DNA of 64,000 nucleotides from Hyparrhenia diplandra. Lineage: Eukaryota; Streptophyta; Magnoliopsida; Poales; Poaceae. The position numbers and the translations under genes were made by a program. Of this stretch, positions 53,219-64,000 are shown piece after piece (position 1 is the stretch's first letter; every line of letters starts with the position of its first letter). The stretch spans positions 186,001-250,000 of the forward strand of contig JADLZK010005834.1 of the NCBI GenBank assembly GCA_015847255.1, given 5' to 3'. A model generated the notes under the pieces. It searched no databases and had not been told where the DNA came from. It saw nothing but the letters and a program-made list of their open reading frames with translations.

Positions 53219-53840
53219 ATGTCGACGAGCGCTAGCGAGAAGCAGCAAGCCCAAGCCCAGCAGCAGGCCGCGGGGCACGGCCAGAGCCAGAGCCAGAGGC
53301 CGCCAGCGGTGGTGTCTTCGGCCGTGGACGACGCGGAGATGCAGAGGGTGTTCGCGCGCATCGACGCGGACGGCGACGGCCGGATCTCCCCGTCCGAGCT
53401 GGCCGCGGTGTCGCGCGCCATCTCCCCCGCCGTCGAGCTCCTCGCACGGCCGCCGCGAGGTGGCGGCCATGATGGACGAGCTGGACACCGACCGCGACGG
53501 CTTCGTCGACCTCGGCGAGTTCAAGGCGTTCCACGCGCGCGGCGCCGGCGGCCTCGGCGGGGACGGCGACCGCGGGGACAGCGAGCTCGACGCCGAGCTC
53601 CGCGCGGCCTTCGACGTGTACGATGTCGATGGTGACGGCCGCATCACGGCGGCCGAGCTGGGCAAGGTGCTCGGCCGCATCGGGGAAGGGTGCAGCGCCG
53701 AGGAGTGCCAGAGGATGATCGCCAGCGTTGATACCGATGGCGACGGATGCGTCGGCTTCGAGGAGTTCAAGAAGATGATGTGCCCACAAGACGGCGCCGG
53801 CGCCGATGCCGCCAGGGCGGCCAAGGCCAAGAAGGAGTAA
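53219..53840 (+). CDS. CML10: Calmodulin-like Ca2+-binding protein (four EF-hands), one frameshift
   Basis: Ca2+ sensor that changes shape on Ca2+ binding and regulates target proteins (family knowledge). The Gln/Ser-rich start MSTSASEKQQAQAQQQAAGH precedes EF-hand 1 DADGDGRISPSE (53363-53398). Between about 53430 and 53460 the frame shifts by one. In the new frame come EF-hand 2 DTDRDGFVDLGE (53484-53519), EF-hand 3 DVDGDGRITAAE (53622-53657) and EF-hand 4 DTDGDGCVGFEE (53730-53765), then an Ala/Lys-rich end at TAA 53838-53840. All four loops keep the acidic residues at positions 1, 3, 5 and 12. Total length would be about 206 residues, intronless. The symbol rests on recalled similarity and position beside sHSP genes in rice, not on a search. 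The frameshift is a real lesion or an assembly indel. Confidence 0.85.
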
Positions 53841-53849
53841 GGGGTGTGT

Positions 53850-54815
53850 GCTCAGGGAGAAGAGGGCTGGAGTGTGTCTGCCTCTGGCTTCATTTTCACC
53901 TACTCTTCTGCGGTAAAACTACTATAGTAGGGAATAAAAATTATCCATGACTCTCATGTAGTAGATGTAGGAGTAGTAGTATTATATAATGTATATATTG
54001 CCATCAGTATTATGTTGTGGCGTTCTAAATGTATGTACTGATTTGATTTGCTGAGCCAGATCAATTTGGTTTGACTTATCCAAGCCATTCCCGGCTCACA
54101 TCACATGTGTGCGACTTTTGCTGCGATTTGAGGCTTCTATCTAGTCGTAATCAGGATTAGCACGCAAGTCGGAAGCAAATTCAACCAAGAAATCCTATAG
54201 AAACCAAGAAATCCTAGAGAGTGGAGCTCCTCTTCAGAGCTCAGACACAGTTTCTCTGTTTTCATGTTTCAGTGTGCGTTCCTTTGGTTTTGACAGCCTT
54301 TACAGTAAGTTGCATAGTTCCTTTGATTGAGCGGTCGACAAATTCTGATGTGACAGCAATATCCGTAGCAATATCGAGTAGGCGCGTTAGCATTCCGATA
54401 GGCGATAGCGCGTCGGTGCCCTGCAATCAAATCGATCGAAAGTTTCGGGACCATCTTCCCTGATGCGCTTGCCTTGGCATGATGGAATCGAAAGCTGCTG
54501 GGATGGTCCTGCTACCGGGAAAATCTTCACGCACCGGCGTCGACACGTCTGTATCAGCTCTGTATCTAGAACGATCAATCTTATCCAGATGTAGAACGAA
54601 CGGCCTAAAGACGCAGCACTACAGTCCTAGAGCTATGACTGCACTGAAGCGGCACGCTATGACTGCATTGTACCATCGACATTCTGTGGCTCCGTGATCA
54701 GTTGCTGGTTTTGATTTTCCACGGCAATGAACGCCCCTTCAAATTCACCCAAATTCACCCAGCCCCTTCGGAATCTGGTTCCAGACGACCCGCTAGGCAG
54801 CTACTCCTAATGGTT
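53850..54815. other. 3' flank of the calmodulin-like gene and intergenic DNA
   Basis: GGGAATAAAAATTAT near 53930 is a candidate polyadenylation signal. Beyond it I see no gene; short ORFs of 60-80 codons lie on both strands. Confidence 0.35.
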
Positions 54816-54827
54816 TTTCTCAAAGAT

Positions 54828-56397
54828 TTTTTTTAGAGTTTAAGGGTCCATGACCCCGGCCTTCCAATATTTATTAAAAGACCAACAGCATTCAGAGTTT
54901 ACAGCTTCGGATGCCTCAGCATCAACCAGTTTGATCAAACTCGCCCCTGGCTAGTCGATCCAAAAACGACCCATACCAAACAGAAAAGAACAAAGTTCAG
55001 CGCTAAAGAAGAGAGAACTGATAACCCGCACTTGACTATCCTATTACATATCGTTGAGGACCTCATTAAGTTCATTCCACCATCCTGACGAGATTGATTC
55101 CCCCATTAGCCTGGCTTCTTCTTCTCCAGCACATTTGAACTTCAGTTGGCTCCTTCTGGTAACCACAGCACTGTTTTTGCCACCACCTTTAGCTTTGTCA
55201 GGTAGGATTTTAGTGTATCTTTCTTCTCGGCTGGACACAACACCAGCCAGCCTTCTAGCATATTTATCACCTTGTAATACAACACTTCCATACTCCTCCA
55301 TCCAGAACTCTGAAAACAAAACTCATTCCTGAGTTTCCAAACTGACCAAATTACAGCAGAAGTAACCATATTCACTAGACAATTATTTTTGTTACTCAGC
55401 CAAAAGGTGCCAATATTAACTATATCTATGCCAACAGTTTTACCAATGATATCAGAAAAGACATCCCAAATTCTCTTAGCTACTACACACTCGAAAAAAA
55501 AGATGATTGCAAGTTTCCTTTTCATCACAGAACAAGCAAGTTTCATCTTTGACCTTTCTTCTCTTTGCTAAATTATCTCTTGTTAGCACCCTATTATGCA
55601 TTAATAACCAAAGAAAACATTGGACCCTGGGTGGAATTTTGAGATGCCAAACTGCTGGGATGTGAGTTTGGTGAATCCCCCTATAGTTGACAATTTTGTA
55701 CAGCGATTGAGTAGTATATGTGCCTTTAGTTGTGTAATGCCACACCATCTCATCTTCCTCCTGGGAAAACTGAATGGTTGACACAATCTCAATTATTTCC
55801 AGCCAAGACCGAGATTGTTCCTCTGTCAGGGTTCTCCTAAAGGAGCACTTCAAGGTTACCCCATCCCAAAGATCAGCTATGGACTTTCCATGCTCAGTCA
55901 AAATTCTATAGAGTGGGTAGAAAAGGATTGCTAAGCTAGTTGTACCCACCCAGGTGTCCTCCCACAGCCTTATTTTCCTACCATTGCCTATCCTCCACCT
56001 ATACCCAACATTTGCAGCTTTAGTTGCCCACATAAAGCCCTTGAAAAAACTAGAAGCCTGAGGGGCTTTAGTTGCCATGATGTTTGGCTTTTTTGTTTTG
56101 TATTTGAAATCAATAAGTTCCTTCCAAAGTTTGTCACTATCACTATTGTATCTTTTCAGCCAGGAGGCTAAAAGACACACATTTAAATCTCTAAGGCTAG
56201 GGATCCCTAATCCCCCAAACTCTTTTGCTATTGACACTAATTCCCAGTTAGCAAGATGGTACCTGTGATGATTCTCATCATCATTCCACAGAAAGTTGCC
56301 CATATGAGTATTTAACAATTGGATAGCCCATTTAGGGAATTTGATGAAAGATAACAAATACACTGGGATGCTAATCAGACAAGCTAAGCTCAGATCT
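54828..56397 (-). mobile_element. 5'-truncated L1-type LINE, minus strand
   Basis: It is bounded by TCAAAGAT (54820-54827 and 56398-56405), with the complement of an A tail at the left. A minus-strand frame of 295 codons (56363-55476) covers the C-terminal part of ORF2. It begins after the catalytic core: NTHMGNFLWNDDENHHRYHL, then GGLGIPSLRDLNVCLLASWL. It continues into the zf-RVT region, WHLKIPPRVQCFLWLLMHNR and CLFCDEKETCNHLFF. After a frame break the C-terminus continues at 55546-55142 (RIWDVFSDIIG, VIWSVWKLRNEFCFQ). It is better preserved than the other LINEs here but lacks endonuclease and the catalytic core. Confidence 0.85.
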
Positions 56398-56405
56398 TCA
56401 AAGAT

Positions 56406-56960
56406 CTCGGTTTCAGTTTAGTTCCCTTTCTTTGGTCGACCGTCAGCTGGAAATTTTCAAAACAAACGGATGGCTTCCCAAGATCATAACAAAAGAAAGG
56501 TTAGATGGTGTCCAGTGCCCACATGCCACAAATAAGATCCTGGTTCAAATTATGCATGCAAGAGAAGAGGAGGCTGCGGAGGCGCATGGCTACGCCGCCA
56601 CGCCGAAGACCAGGCGGCTGCTTGGTCGGGCGCACGGCCACAACTAAATGAGAGCCTATTACTTGTGTGCCATTAAGATTATCTCCAACAGCATACACCC
56701 TCCGTACATGAAATACCTGACATTCTGGCCTCCACAACAGTTTTCGCAAAACTTGACATCCGACGCACGCGGGGGCTCGCTTTGACGTGAATGCCCCTGG
56801 CTTGCGGCCCGTTCCGCTGCGGCTCGCCAACCATCCACTCATTTATTGCCCAGAGAAACCAGCCACTCACGGTGCCATGCTACGGAGACAAAGTGCCCAG
56901 AAAAACCGGCGAGCGCCATGAAAGCGGTCCCAACTCGAGCAAAATGACTTAAAAAAATAG
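56406..56960. other. Intergenic stretch, no recognised gene
   Basis: Minus-strand ORFs of 113 and 63 codons (56842-56501 and 56870-56679) overlap each other and have no recognisable domain. Confidence 0.3.
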
Positions 56961-57032
56961 TTGTGAGGGGACTCAAACCGCCGAGCCCTAGCCCCGGGCC
57001 TTGGAGGACTAGCCACTCAAGCTAGGTAAAGT
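56961..57032 (-). repeat. tRNA-derived (SINE head-like) segment with A and B boxes
   Basis: On the minus strand TAGCTTGAGTGGCTAG resembles a pol III A box. About 35 nt later GGTTTGAGTCCCCTCA resembles a B box/T-arm with one change from GGTTCGANTCC. A foldable acceptor stem is not evident, so this is a tRNA-derived repeat rather than a functional tRNA. Confidence 0.4.
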
Positions 57033-57232
57033 TGGTGTAAAAGTGTCACCCGCAGTGCTATTTAATAGGGGCAAAGGAGAAAAATATCCCCAATTAATCA
57101 CTCTTTGGTTACCGCAATTTTACCGCAATTATATCTAAACGTCAATTAGAGCAAGGTTAGTAATTTCGCCTGCAGCCGGCGGTGTGCACATGCCATGTCA
57201 CTGCCAGCCAGCATTAGCAACCGAACGTATAA

Positions 57233-57472
57233 GAGCAAGTATTATGATGAGCGATCAGCCGGCCATATCTACGTGGAGGAGAGAGAAGTGAAGAGAGAGA
57301 AGAAAATGAGCGTCTCACGCCGCGCCCGCTGACCGGCGACAGGGGCGATTAGGCGTCTTTGCGCCGCAATTGGCTCCGCATGCGGCTATGCCATAAATAG
57401 TAGCGGGCCGGTCGGCGTTGCGTTGCCGGCGGTTGGCATGAAGTAACTTTACTTAAACTATTAAACTTGCTC
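57233..57472. mobile_element. Tourist-type MITE, 240 bp
   Basis: Left TAA then GAGCAAGTATTATG; right TTTAAACTATTAAACTTGCTC-type end then TAA (57230-57232 and 57473-57475). The size and 3-bp duplication fit PIF/Harbinger MITEs. Confidence 0.75.
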
Positions 57473-57979
57473 TAATAAGCTGGCTGTTTGGTTAGCCACT
57501 TCTTAGGCTAAATGATTATTTAATAAGCTAGCTGTCAGATGGGTAGAGGAACAAGAACCAATACTACCGCTCGCTTGGCTGGGTGCAGGCTCTTTACCTT
57601 CGTGCTCTGTGTTTTCGCCCAGCGATGACTGAAGCGCCCGCCTACTCTCTCTCTCTCTCTCTTGTATCTGTCAGATCAGATTTTCATGACGTGGACACTC
57701 ATTTCGCCGGCTTACTGGGCATTACTATACTTGCTTTTAATCTGGGTGTAATACAAGATTTTGTAACATTTATTTACGCGACATTATGATTTATGCCCGT
57801 TTATAAGACTTGCCCCATTTGGACCAATACTTACAATTTAAGTTGTGTATAATATTCTCGTTCATATGAGATTCTTTTTTATATATAGCTTGCAGTGGCA
57901 ATAATTAATTATATTGCTCCATGAATCAATCTGGCTTACCAGCGCTGCAACAACTATTTGAGAAGCACTGGTCCATCAA

Positions 57980-57997
57980 CCCGTGCTCCCGCACGGG
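57980..57997. repeat. Perfect GC hairpin in AT-rich DNA, possible Helitron end
   Basis: CCCGTGC/GCACGGG with loop TCCC. Such CCCGTGC..GCACGGG hairpins close many grass Helitrons, but a CTRR end at the expected distance is not seen (CTTA follows). Confidence 0.4.
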
Positions 57998-57999
57998 TG

Positions 58000-60090
58000 T
58001 GAATCTTAAGAGACACTAACTGATAAAAACTACTTACCTTTTTTTTTTTTGTCTTCACCAGTGTTTAAAGCAACAACTATAGTAGGTATTAAATGGTCAA
58101 TATTCAGTTTTGATATTCTATCAATTATTGATATTCCATCAGTTTTTTTTCTTTACATAGCACCACTATTTATCTCCAATATACATTTAGTTGAAACATT
58201 TGTTTAAACTATGATGGCTTTAGCTCTACTTGGTCTATATTATGATGATATGACTTTAATTTTGAACTTATTAATTGCTGACAACAACAATATATTTTAG
58301 GTGATTATAGTCCACCAATTTAATTGAAAAATGTTTTATTTTTTTAAAGAATTTTAGGTTTTATCTTTATTTGTATAGTGGTTTAATGAATAAAAGTTTC
58401 TAGGATTAATATTTTCTCTAGCATGGTATGTGTTTAGTTGAAACATAATCGTAAAGTGTACGAGACTCTTAACATCTTTTGTGATATAAAAATCTATGTT
58501 TTAATTTTCCTCTTTTGATCATATGTTAATTTGAAATTGCAATGCTCATTATATCATTTAGTCAAACTTTTCATTTTTTATTTTATGAAAATAATATTTT
58601 AGGTCTTAGGTTTAATTCTCCCACAATGGCATGAATAGTTGTTTCAACATGCACCATGGCATTGGCACCCAAGACATGGAATTTATGATATTGTATTAAT
58701 ATCGTTCTATCAAACAAATTATCGTTGGAATTAAACCACTAATATTTGTATAACATTATGTTCCAATCAAATTGTTTAAACTTTTTTTAAGTCAATGACC
58801 TGCAAAATTTATTATCATTAGTATTAATATAACTTAAAGTGAAGTGTATGTTACTATATGATTTGCTAAGGGATATTTTTTACGCTTGATAAGCTTATAA
58901 GTAAATATTGAGAGAAGTGTGTATTTCAAATAGCTTTTATGCGTATATTGTACTTATGGATGTTCAACTTTCTCATAATAGCATATATTATCATTTACAT
59001 CTAGACTTTGAGAGATTTTGTTAATTTATTTGTAACGGTTGAGATTGATAATTGAGGTACAGATTATATATGTATATATTACATTACATTATCTTTTATA
59101 AATGCTAGGTATGGTTAATTTGAATGCAAACTTAGGGTGTTTGAGTTTTTCCATATGGACCATTGTCCCTAATATTTGATCATCATTACCATGTAAATTC
59201 AAAGTAATCAAATTGAATCATTATTAAAGTCAACAAAAATATTTAAGTCATGGTCAATAAAGAATTATATACCAAGTCTTATTTTTTTCAAAGTAATCCA
59301 GGACTTTAGCTTTCATTTTAACAATTATTTCCCAATGTCTAATATCACCTAAAGTTTTACTAACCATACCGAAATAATATAAATAAGTCATCGAAGACAG
59401 ATTAAATTCTAATATGGGATGACCAAATTTGATACATCATATGGGAGAAATTAAATTGTAATATGGGATCTAGCAAGATGAACATGCCATTAATCTGCGC
59501 CAGGTAGATCCAGATGTCATGGACACTGGACATTGTGCACGTGCGGCCTACATGTTCGCATCTGTGCCGCACATACAACTGCCCATGGGCCAGGTACTTC
59601 CAGAGTAAGCATGCATGAATGACATCCTTCATGCATGAATGACATCCTTGCTTTCCTAGCCGTACACGCATATGCATACATGTATGGTAGATGTACTTGC
59701 GCGCCTCCGCCTAGTGCTCGATCAGCCGGCTTTGGGTCACATGCGCGTCCGATGATAATGTTGATGTCCTACCTATCACATCCGTTCATGTTATGGCGCC
59801 TCTCACGGGCTGATTTGGCTGTTGCACCTACCAACACTTCAATACCAGAACTATATTGACACCGGCCAACGTACTTGCATGCTTCTTTGCAGGATCTAGA
59901 TGAGAAGATAGTAATCAGATTAGTTTTCTCACCCATCATGGAAGATGACGTGAAACCATCAATCTTTCTTGATCCCTTGCTCCTTGTCCCGATCGTTCTT
60001 CTTTGTCATGGCTCCTGGTCCCGATGGAGATGACCTGCGAGGCCATCGCTCCTATCGATGTAACAACACCACCGCTAGGCAGGATTAGAG
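58000..60090. other. AT-rich stretch without recognisable genes
   Basis: Very AT-rich with no frame over about 90 codons. GCATGAATGACATCCTT is tandemly repeated near 59614-59648. No element termini were identified. Confidence 0.45.
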
Positions 60091-60139
60091 GAGGTGTTGC
60101 GGTTAAAGTATTGGATTTATATTTATTTTCTTTTTTCTA

Positions 60140-60345
60140 TCTATAAGATATAATGGCAGAGTGGGTAATTTTGTAGATAATAAAATAGATTTAATGGCAT
60201 AGATCGCCTGAGACTACAGTAATTAATGGCCGGATGCTTCTGATTGATGTGGGAATTTCTAGTATTTTTTCTTTTTCCTAACACATCCGGGCGAGAATTA
60301 ACGTGAAGGCTCGGTTGGGCCTCCAATTAGTAATAGTAAGATTTT
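60140..60345. repeat. Dispersed direct repeat, copy 1
   Basis: It shares TAATGGCA....GGGTAATTTTG, TAGATAA..AAATAGAT, TCTTT.TC.. and CC.TCAATTAGTAATAGTAAGAT-type sequence in the same order with 62878-63072. It is probably the end of one repeated element. Confidence 0.65.
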
Positions 60346-61290
60346 GAATTATTTTTCATAGCAGTTGAGCTAGGTGTAGCTTAGATACAAATTAGTTGGT
60401 TATGGTTACTTTATGCATTCTAGATATAATGGTCCATGTCCAAGTAGGGAGAATCTGCCTTACATCATCAGCTGCACATATACAGTGCACATGGTTAGTA
60501 CAATACACATCTAAATAAATATTATTAGCGATGAATTTGTATTTGTTAGCCATAGGTCAACCGACAAACACAAATTATACTCTCTCCTTACAGATACATG
60601 ACTTCTAGCTAATTATATGCCAAAACATAATGTATATCTAGGTGTATAGTGGAAATTATATATACCGAAAAAAGATACTACTTACCGTTTGAAATAGAGG
60701 TACGATATAGCTGGAGGTTAAATGGTTGTCAAAAAGACTTTTGCATCATGACTCGAGCTCTGTCCAGGACGCACAGCCTACAATTGTGCAGTGGAGAGGC
60801 TAAAATTGTTATTAATCTTTTATTGCTAGTGGTGAGCTTCATTGATCATTCGATAGTATCTATCTTCTGCAAATGTAACCCTTTTGCAGTTGCTTGCTGA
60901 CATGCAGAATCGGCAGACATGGCGACAGTCAGCCTTTTCCTCTAGTGCACTGCATATGTCACAATATTTTTTAGAAGAAATCAGCCAGAATTTTGCAAGG
61001 CATATAATGTTAATCCTTCACAACAGAGCAGTGTGTGAGTGTGACATGTGCATACCTGTGCCTCAGTGGAGACAGGGCCACCCATGTATATCAATAACCT
61101 AGATAGAGACCTCTCCGTCTTGCCAATTTCTGACTTCCGAGATACATCTACAACTATGTGTCGAAAAAGAATGCGGAGTTCAACTCGTCCAGGAGACCTT
61201 GATAGTCTGGCTTGCCATGTCTTCTCGATTTCAGCCGCTCCTAGTAGTCGATGAAACATGTTTGCGCAAGCCAAAATAGGAGATCGGTTG

Positions 61291-62157
61291 GGGCCTGTTT
61301 GGATTGGAGGTTTTTCATGGGAATTTTGGAGGTTTACAATCCTATAGGAAAAAAAGCCCGTGAGTGCGTTTGGAACACAGGATTCGTAGTTTTCCTTTCC
61401 GGAGGAACGACAACGAGCTACGTATGTTTCACAGGAAAAAAACCATCCACTGGAGCTCTTGTTTTTTTTTCCTTCGCACTTGCCCCGAGGAAAAAACACG
61501 AGAAGAGAGAAACGTGAGGCACGTCATGTGGACTGGACGTGGGCTGCGAATCCGCCTAGCCTCCCATGCCCGGCCACCATGCCACAGCTCTGCACCAGGG
61601 GCGTGCTGCCGCGCGTCCGCCCACTACGCTGCTGCTCCGTCCTAAGCGGCGCCGCCCTCGCCCCGTTCATGGCCTCCCATCTGCTGCCGCTGCTGTGCTC
61701 CAAGCACGGCTGCTGCTCATGGCCTCCCAAAGCTGGCGCCGCCAAGCCCGCTCATGGCCGCCCACAATGGCCTCACCCGAGCAAAGACGGGAGGAAGAAT
61801 GAGTGGATGAGAACGACGACTGTGTTTGGCGGGAGGAACGAGTGGATGAAAACGAGTGTGTTTGGTCCCACCGAAACATACGTGAGCAAATGCAATACGC
61901 ATATATAGGTCCAGTTCATGGACCAATGGCCCCACATGCAAATTATGCAACTAATCTACCCTTATTAACCACTCATAGTGACTTTTTATCCTTTACCTGT
62001 TTTGTGATTCTCAGTTATCAATTCCGCAATCCAAACACCTCAAAGTATTTATTCATGCATTTTGAAATCCTGTAGTTTTTCACTTTTCGCTCAACTCTAT
62101 TCCTGCGTTTTTTTTTTTTTTCCTCTGTTTTGCATTCACGTGTTCCAAAACAGGCCC
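61291..62157. mobile_element. Tourist-like element with GC-rich interior, 867 bp
   Basis: Termini GGGCCTGTTTGGATTGG and TCCAAAACAGGCCC are imperfect inverted repeats flanked by TTG and TTA. The middle (about 61500-61850) is GC-rich with a 149-codon ORF without a known domain. GAACGAGTGGATGA and GAATGAGTGGATGAGAACGA repeat within it. Confidence 0.55.
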
Positions 62158-62877
62158 TTAGTATGCAAATCAAAAGAGCAAATACTACTCAAAAGGATCT
62201 CGCATATGCAATTGATCACAGGGTCTGCCAAGAACAGGCAAGACATTAGAAAGAAGTGATTGAGAGTTAAGGTTTGACGTAGCAGGATAGCTCATCCCTT
62301 ATTGATTGAAGTTTGGTGGGCATGGACGGTGGCTACGGCGGCGAGGCTTAGATGACAATTTTAGTATGCCTCCGAGAGAGGATGCGAGATGACATTATAA
62401 TTTCTATTTTTTTTTCTTTTTTAGTTACTGCTGGACGCCTTATATTTCATAATGGAGGAGTAGATCTGTTACCATACGCGTATATCTTGTTTGTATAGGC
62501 ATTGACAATTTTTCTCTACTAATAGATGACCAATCAGGAACGCGTGATGATGGTACGTTTGATAGTCCTGTACATGACATATTTTTGTTAACCAATTAAA
62601 CATGGGTACAGCCAATCAAGATTTATAATTTGTATTTATCTTTTTAATCGGATCTGTTAACCACAAACGTATTTTATTACTTTTTAAGGTATTTATCTTT
62701 TTAAACTGATCGGTTAGACCACATACATGTTTTATTATTTTTTTAATAGGAGATTAACCAATCAAATATGGGTACACGTACAGCCGATCAAGATTTCCTT
62801 CATAAGGTCCATCTTGATTTCCTTTATATAACCGACTATTTTTTTTTCTCGGGAACAATAATAGCTTTTTCATGTGC

Positions 62878-63072
62878 GTAATGGCATAGGGGGTAATTTT
62901 GTAGATAAAAGAAATAGATCCAATGGTTACCTATCAGGGAGTCTTCGATTGGATGGTAAGATGTTTTAATTAGCGTGAGAATTTATAGCGTTTATCTTTT
63001 TTTTTCTAGTGTATCTGTAGAGGATTAACGTGGAGCCTCTATTGGAGCCTTCAATTAGTAATAGTAAGATAA
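62878..63072. repeat. Dispersed direct repeat, copy 2
   Basis: Same-order match to 60140-60345, ending TTCAATTAGTAATAGTAAGAT. Just upstream (62580-62815) AACCAATYAAAYATGGGTAC and CAGCC[A/G]ATCAAGATTT occur twice, another local duplication. Confidence 0.65.
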
Positions 63073-63513
63073 GATGCATGACATACACATGTATGCAATA
63101 ATATTTGCCTAACTAAAAGCTGGACCCACATGGCACTCATAGTATCACGTATAAAAGCTCCTTGCTTCCAGAGTCGACGTGAGACTTTCATCTTGTCCCC
63201 AGGCCACAACCGCTGCATATATACGAATATACATGCACATACACTAAGCCTGAGGCTAAATAGGCGGGCTGTTGATTAGCACGTACACAATTAAGATTCT
63301 TCCGTCTAATAATAGCATCTGTAAATGGTCAAGCAAGCATCTCGTGAAGTTCTTGAACTTTGAATGGACAGCAAGTGCTCTCACCGAGCATGCAGGATCA
63401 ATCCTTGACAGATGCTCCTTCTCACGGAAGCCACTCTCGTCCACGAAGCCCACGCCAGCATGCAGCGACCGCTTCCAATGCTTTCACCATCGCTCAACTG
63501 AGGCCCAACCTCC

Positions 63514-63944
63514 GGTATAAAGGCACAGCTCTTTCTCTTCCTAAGGTGTGGCCGGCAATCGCCGTCACCAGGCACCACGCTTCCGCATCGCCGCCGTGCT
63601 GCCGCACACACACTCATCGCCACCGTGCTGCCGCAATAGCACACACTAGACCACACGCAGATGGAGATGCCACGCCGGGCTCACACACATAGCCGTCGCC
63701 GCTCTGCTGCACACACACATCACCGTCACCCTTCACAACCACCAGGCCGCCTACACACACGATCGCCACCAGGCTGTTTTACACGCATTGCCTCTGCCTC
63801 TCAGACACACTGCCGTAAGGTTGCACACACACACACGCACGGCGACACCACCACCGTGCTGCTGCCCTTCACATGCACACGCATACGCCCACACCACCAT
63901 CACCGCCGAAGTTGACGTTCTGTCCGATGGCGAGTTCGAATGGT
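63514..63944 (+). other. Probable promoter and first exon of a gene leaving the window
   Basis: A TATA box GGTATAAAGG at 63514-63523 is followed by CA-rich leader sequence with many ACACAC runs. The stretch GTTGACGTTCTGTCCGATGG-CGAGTTCGAATG then meets a donor-like GTGAGAAC at 63943, reading about VDVLSDGEFEW in one frame. An 84-codon frame (63661-63915) is His/Arg/Pro-rich and may be leader. The product is unknown and the gene is cut by the window end. Confidence 0.35.
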
Positions 63945-64000
63945 GAGAACCCCTGTTATTGGGTTATTTCATTTTGTTAGCATCTTGTTGGCCGGTCGGT

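Noticed and set aside
56961..57032. Functional tRNA gene
   Set aside because: A and B boxes are present, but the acceptor stem and anticodon arm do not pair convincingly and the B box has a change from consensus.

Overview
The window is nuclear DNA of a grass (Poaceae), probably a panicoid. The evidence is intron-containing plant gene models with GC-rich grass-type coding sequence, Stowaway and Tourist MITEs, CACTA elements whose subterminal repeats read TTTGCCGAGTGC, a solo LTR, L1-type LINE remnants, and five genes for cytosolic class I small heat shock proteins (sHSP-CI). The species cannot be fixed from the sequence alone.

The gene backbone is an sHSP-CI cluster with a calmodulin-like neighbour. 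Three sHSP genes lie on the plus strand (17.4, 22.1 and 26.4 kb) and two on the minus strand (32.7-33.2 and 49.1-49.5 kb). A four-EF-hand calmodulin-like gene lies on the plus strand at 53.2 kb. From memory, with no search run, this resembles the rice chromosome 1 region where 16.6/16.9-kDa sHSP genes lie beside CML10. Between the two minus-strand sHSPs sits a decayed LRK10L-type receptor kinase (45.2-47.6 kb, minus). Next to it, at 42.8-44.2 kb, is an unrecognised candidate gene with small phase-0 exons (plus). The 22.1 and 26.4 kb sHSPs are intact. The 17.4 and 49.1 kb copies and the calmodulin-like gene each carry one frameshift in an otherwise preserved reading frame. The 33 kb copy is intact but divergent, with an Ala-rich tail and no C-terminal I-x-I motif.

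Most of the rest is transposon. By region: 1-4.7 kb, gene or pseudogene remnants including a duplicated exon; 4.7-9.35 kb, a CACTA element with a GAT target duplication; 10.0-11.1 kb, a short CACTA with TTT duplication; 11.1-12.9 kb, a GC-rich minus-strand retroposon with a 15-bp duplication; 14.5-16 kb, nested MITEs; 18.9-20.5 kb, a further retroposon-like block; 26.04 kb, a Helitron 3' end; 27.4-28.75 kb, a solo LTR with a triplicated TATA-containing unit; 30.5-32.2 kb, a truncated LINE with a 14-bp duplication; 34.7-35.4 kb, a hAT-type element carrying a nested MITE; 36.9-41.9 kb, two LINEs facing each other; 50.0-51.4 kb, a second GC-rich retroposon with a 13-bp duplication; 54.8-56.4 kb, another LINE; 57-63 kb, AT-rich DNA with MITEs and repeats; 63.5 kb to the end, the start of a further gene running out of the window.

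Functionally, the sHSPs would form oligomeric holdase chaperones in the cytosol under heat stress, and the calmodulin-like protein would be a Ca2+ sensor. TATA boxes precede the sHSP genes and heat-shock-element-like triplets are visible upstream of two of them. I found no wholly new biological system. The most unusual items are the divergent sHSP, the TATA-triplicated LTR, an inverted duplication upstream of the 33 kb sHSP, and a pair of GC-rich retroposons sharing a conserved core.
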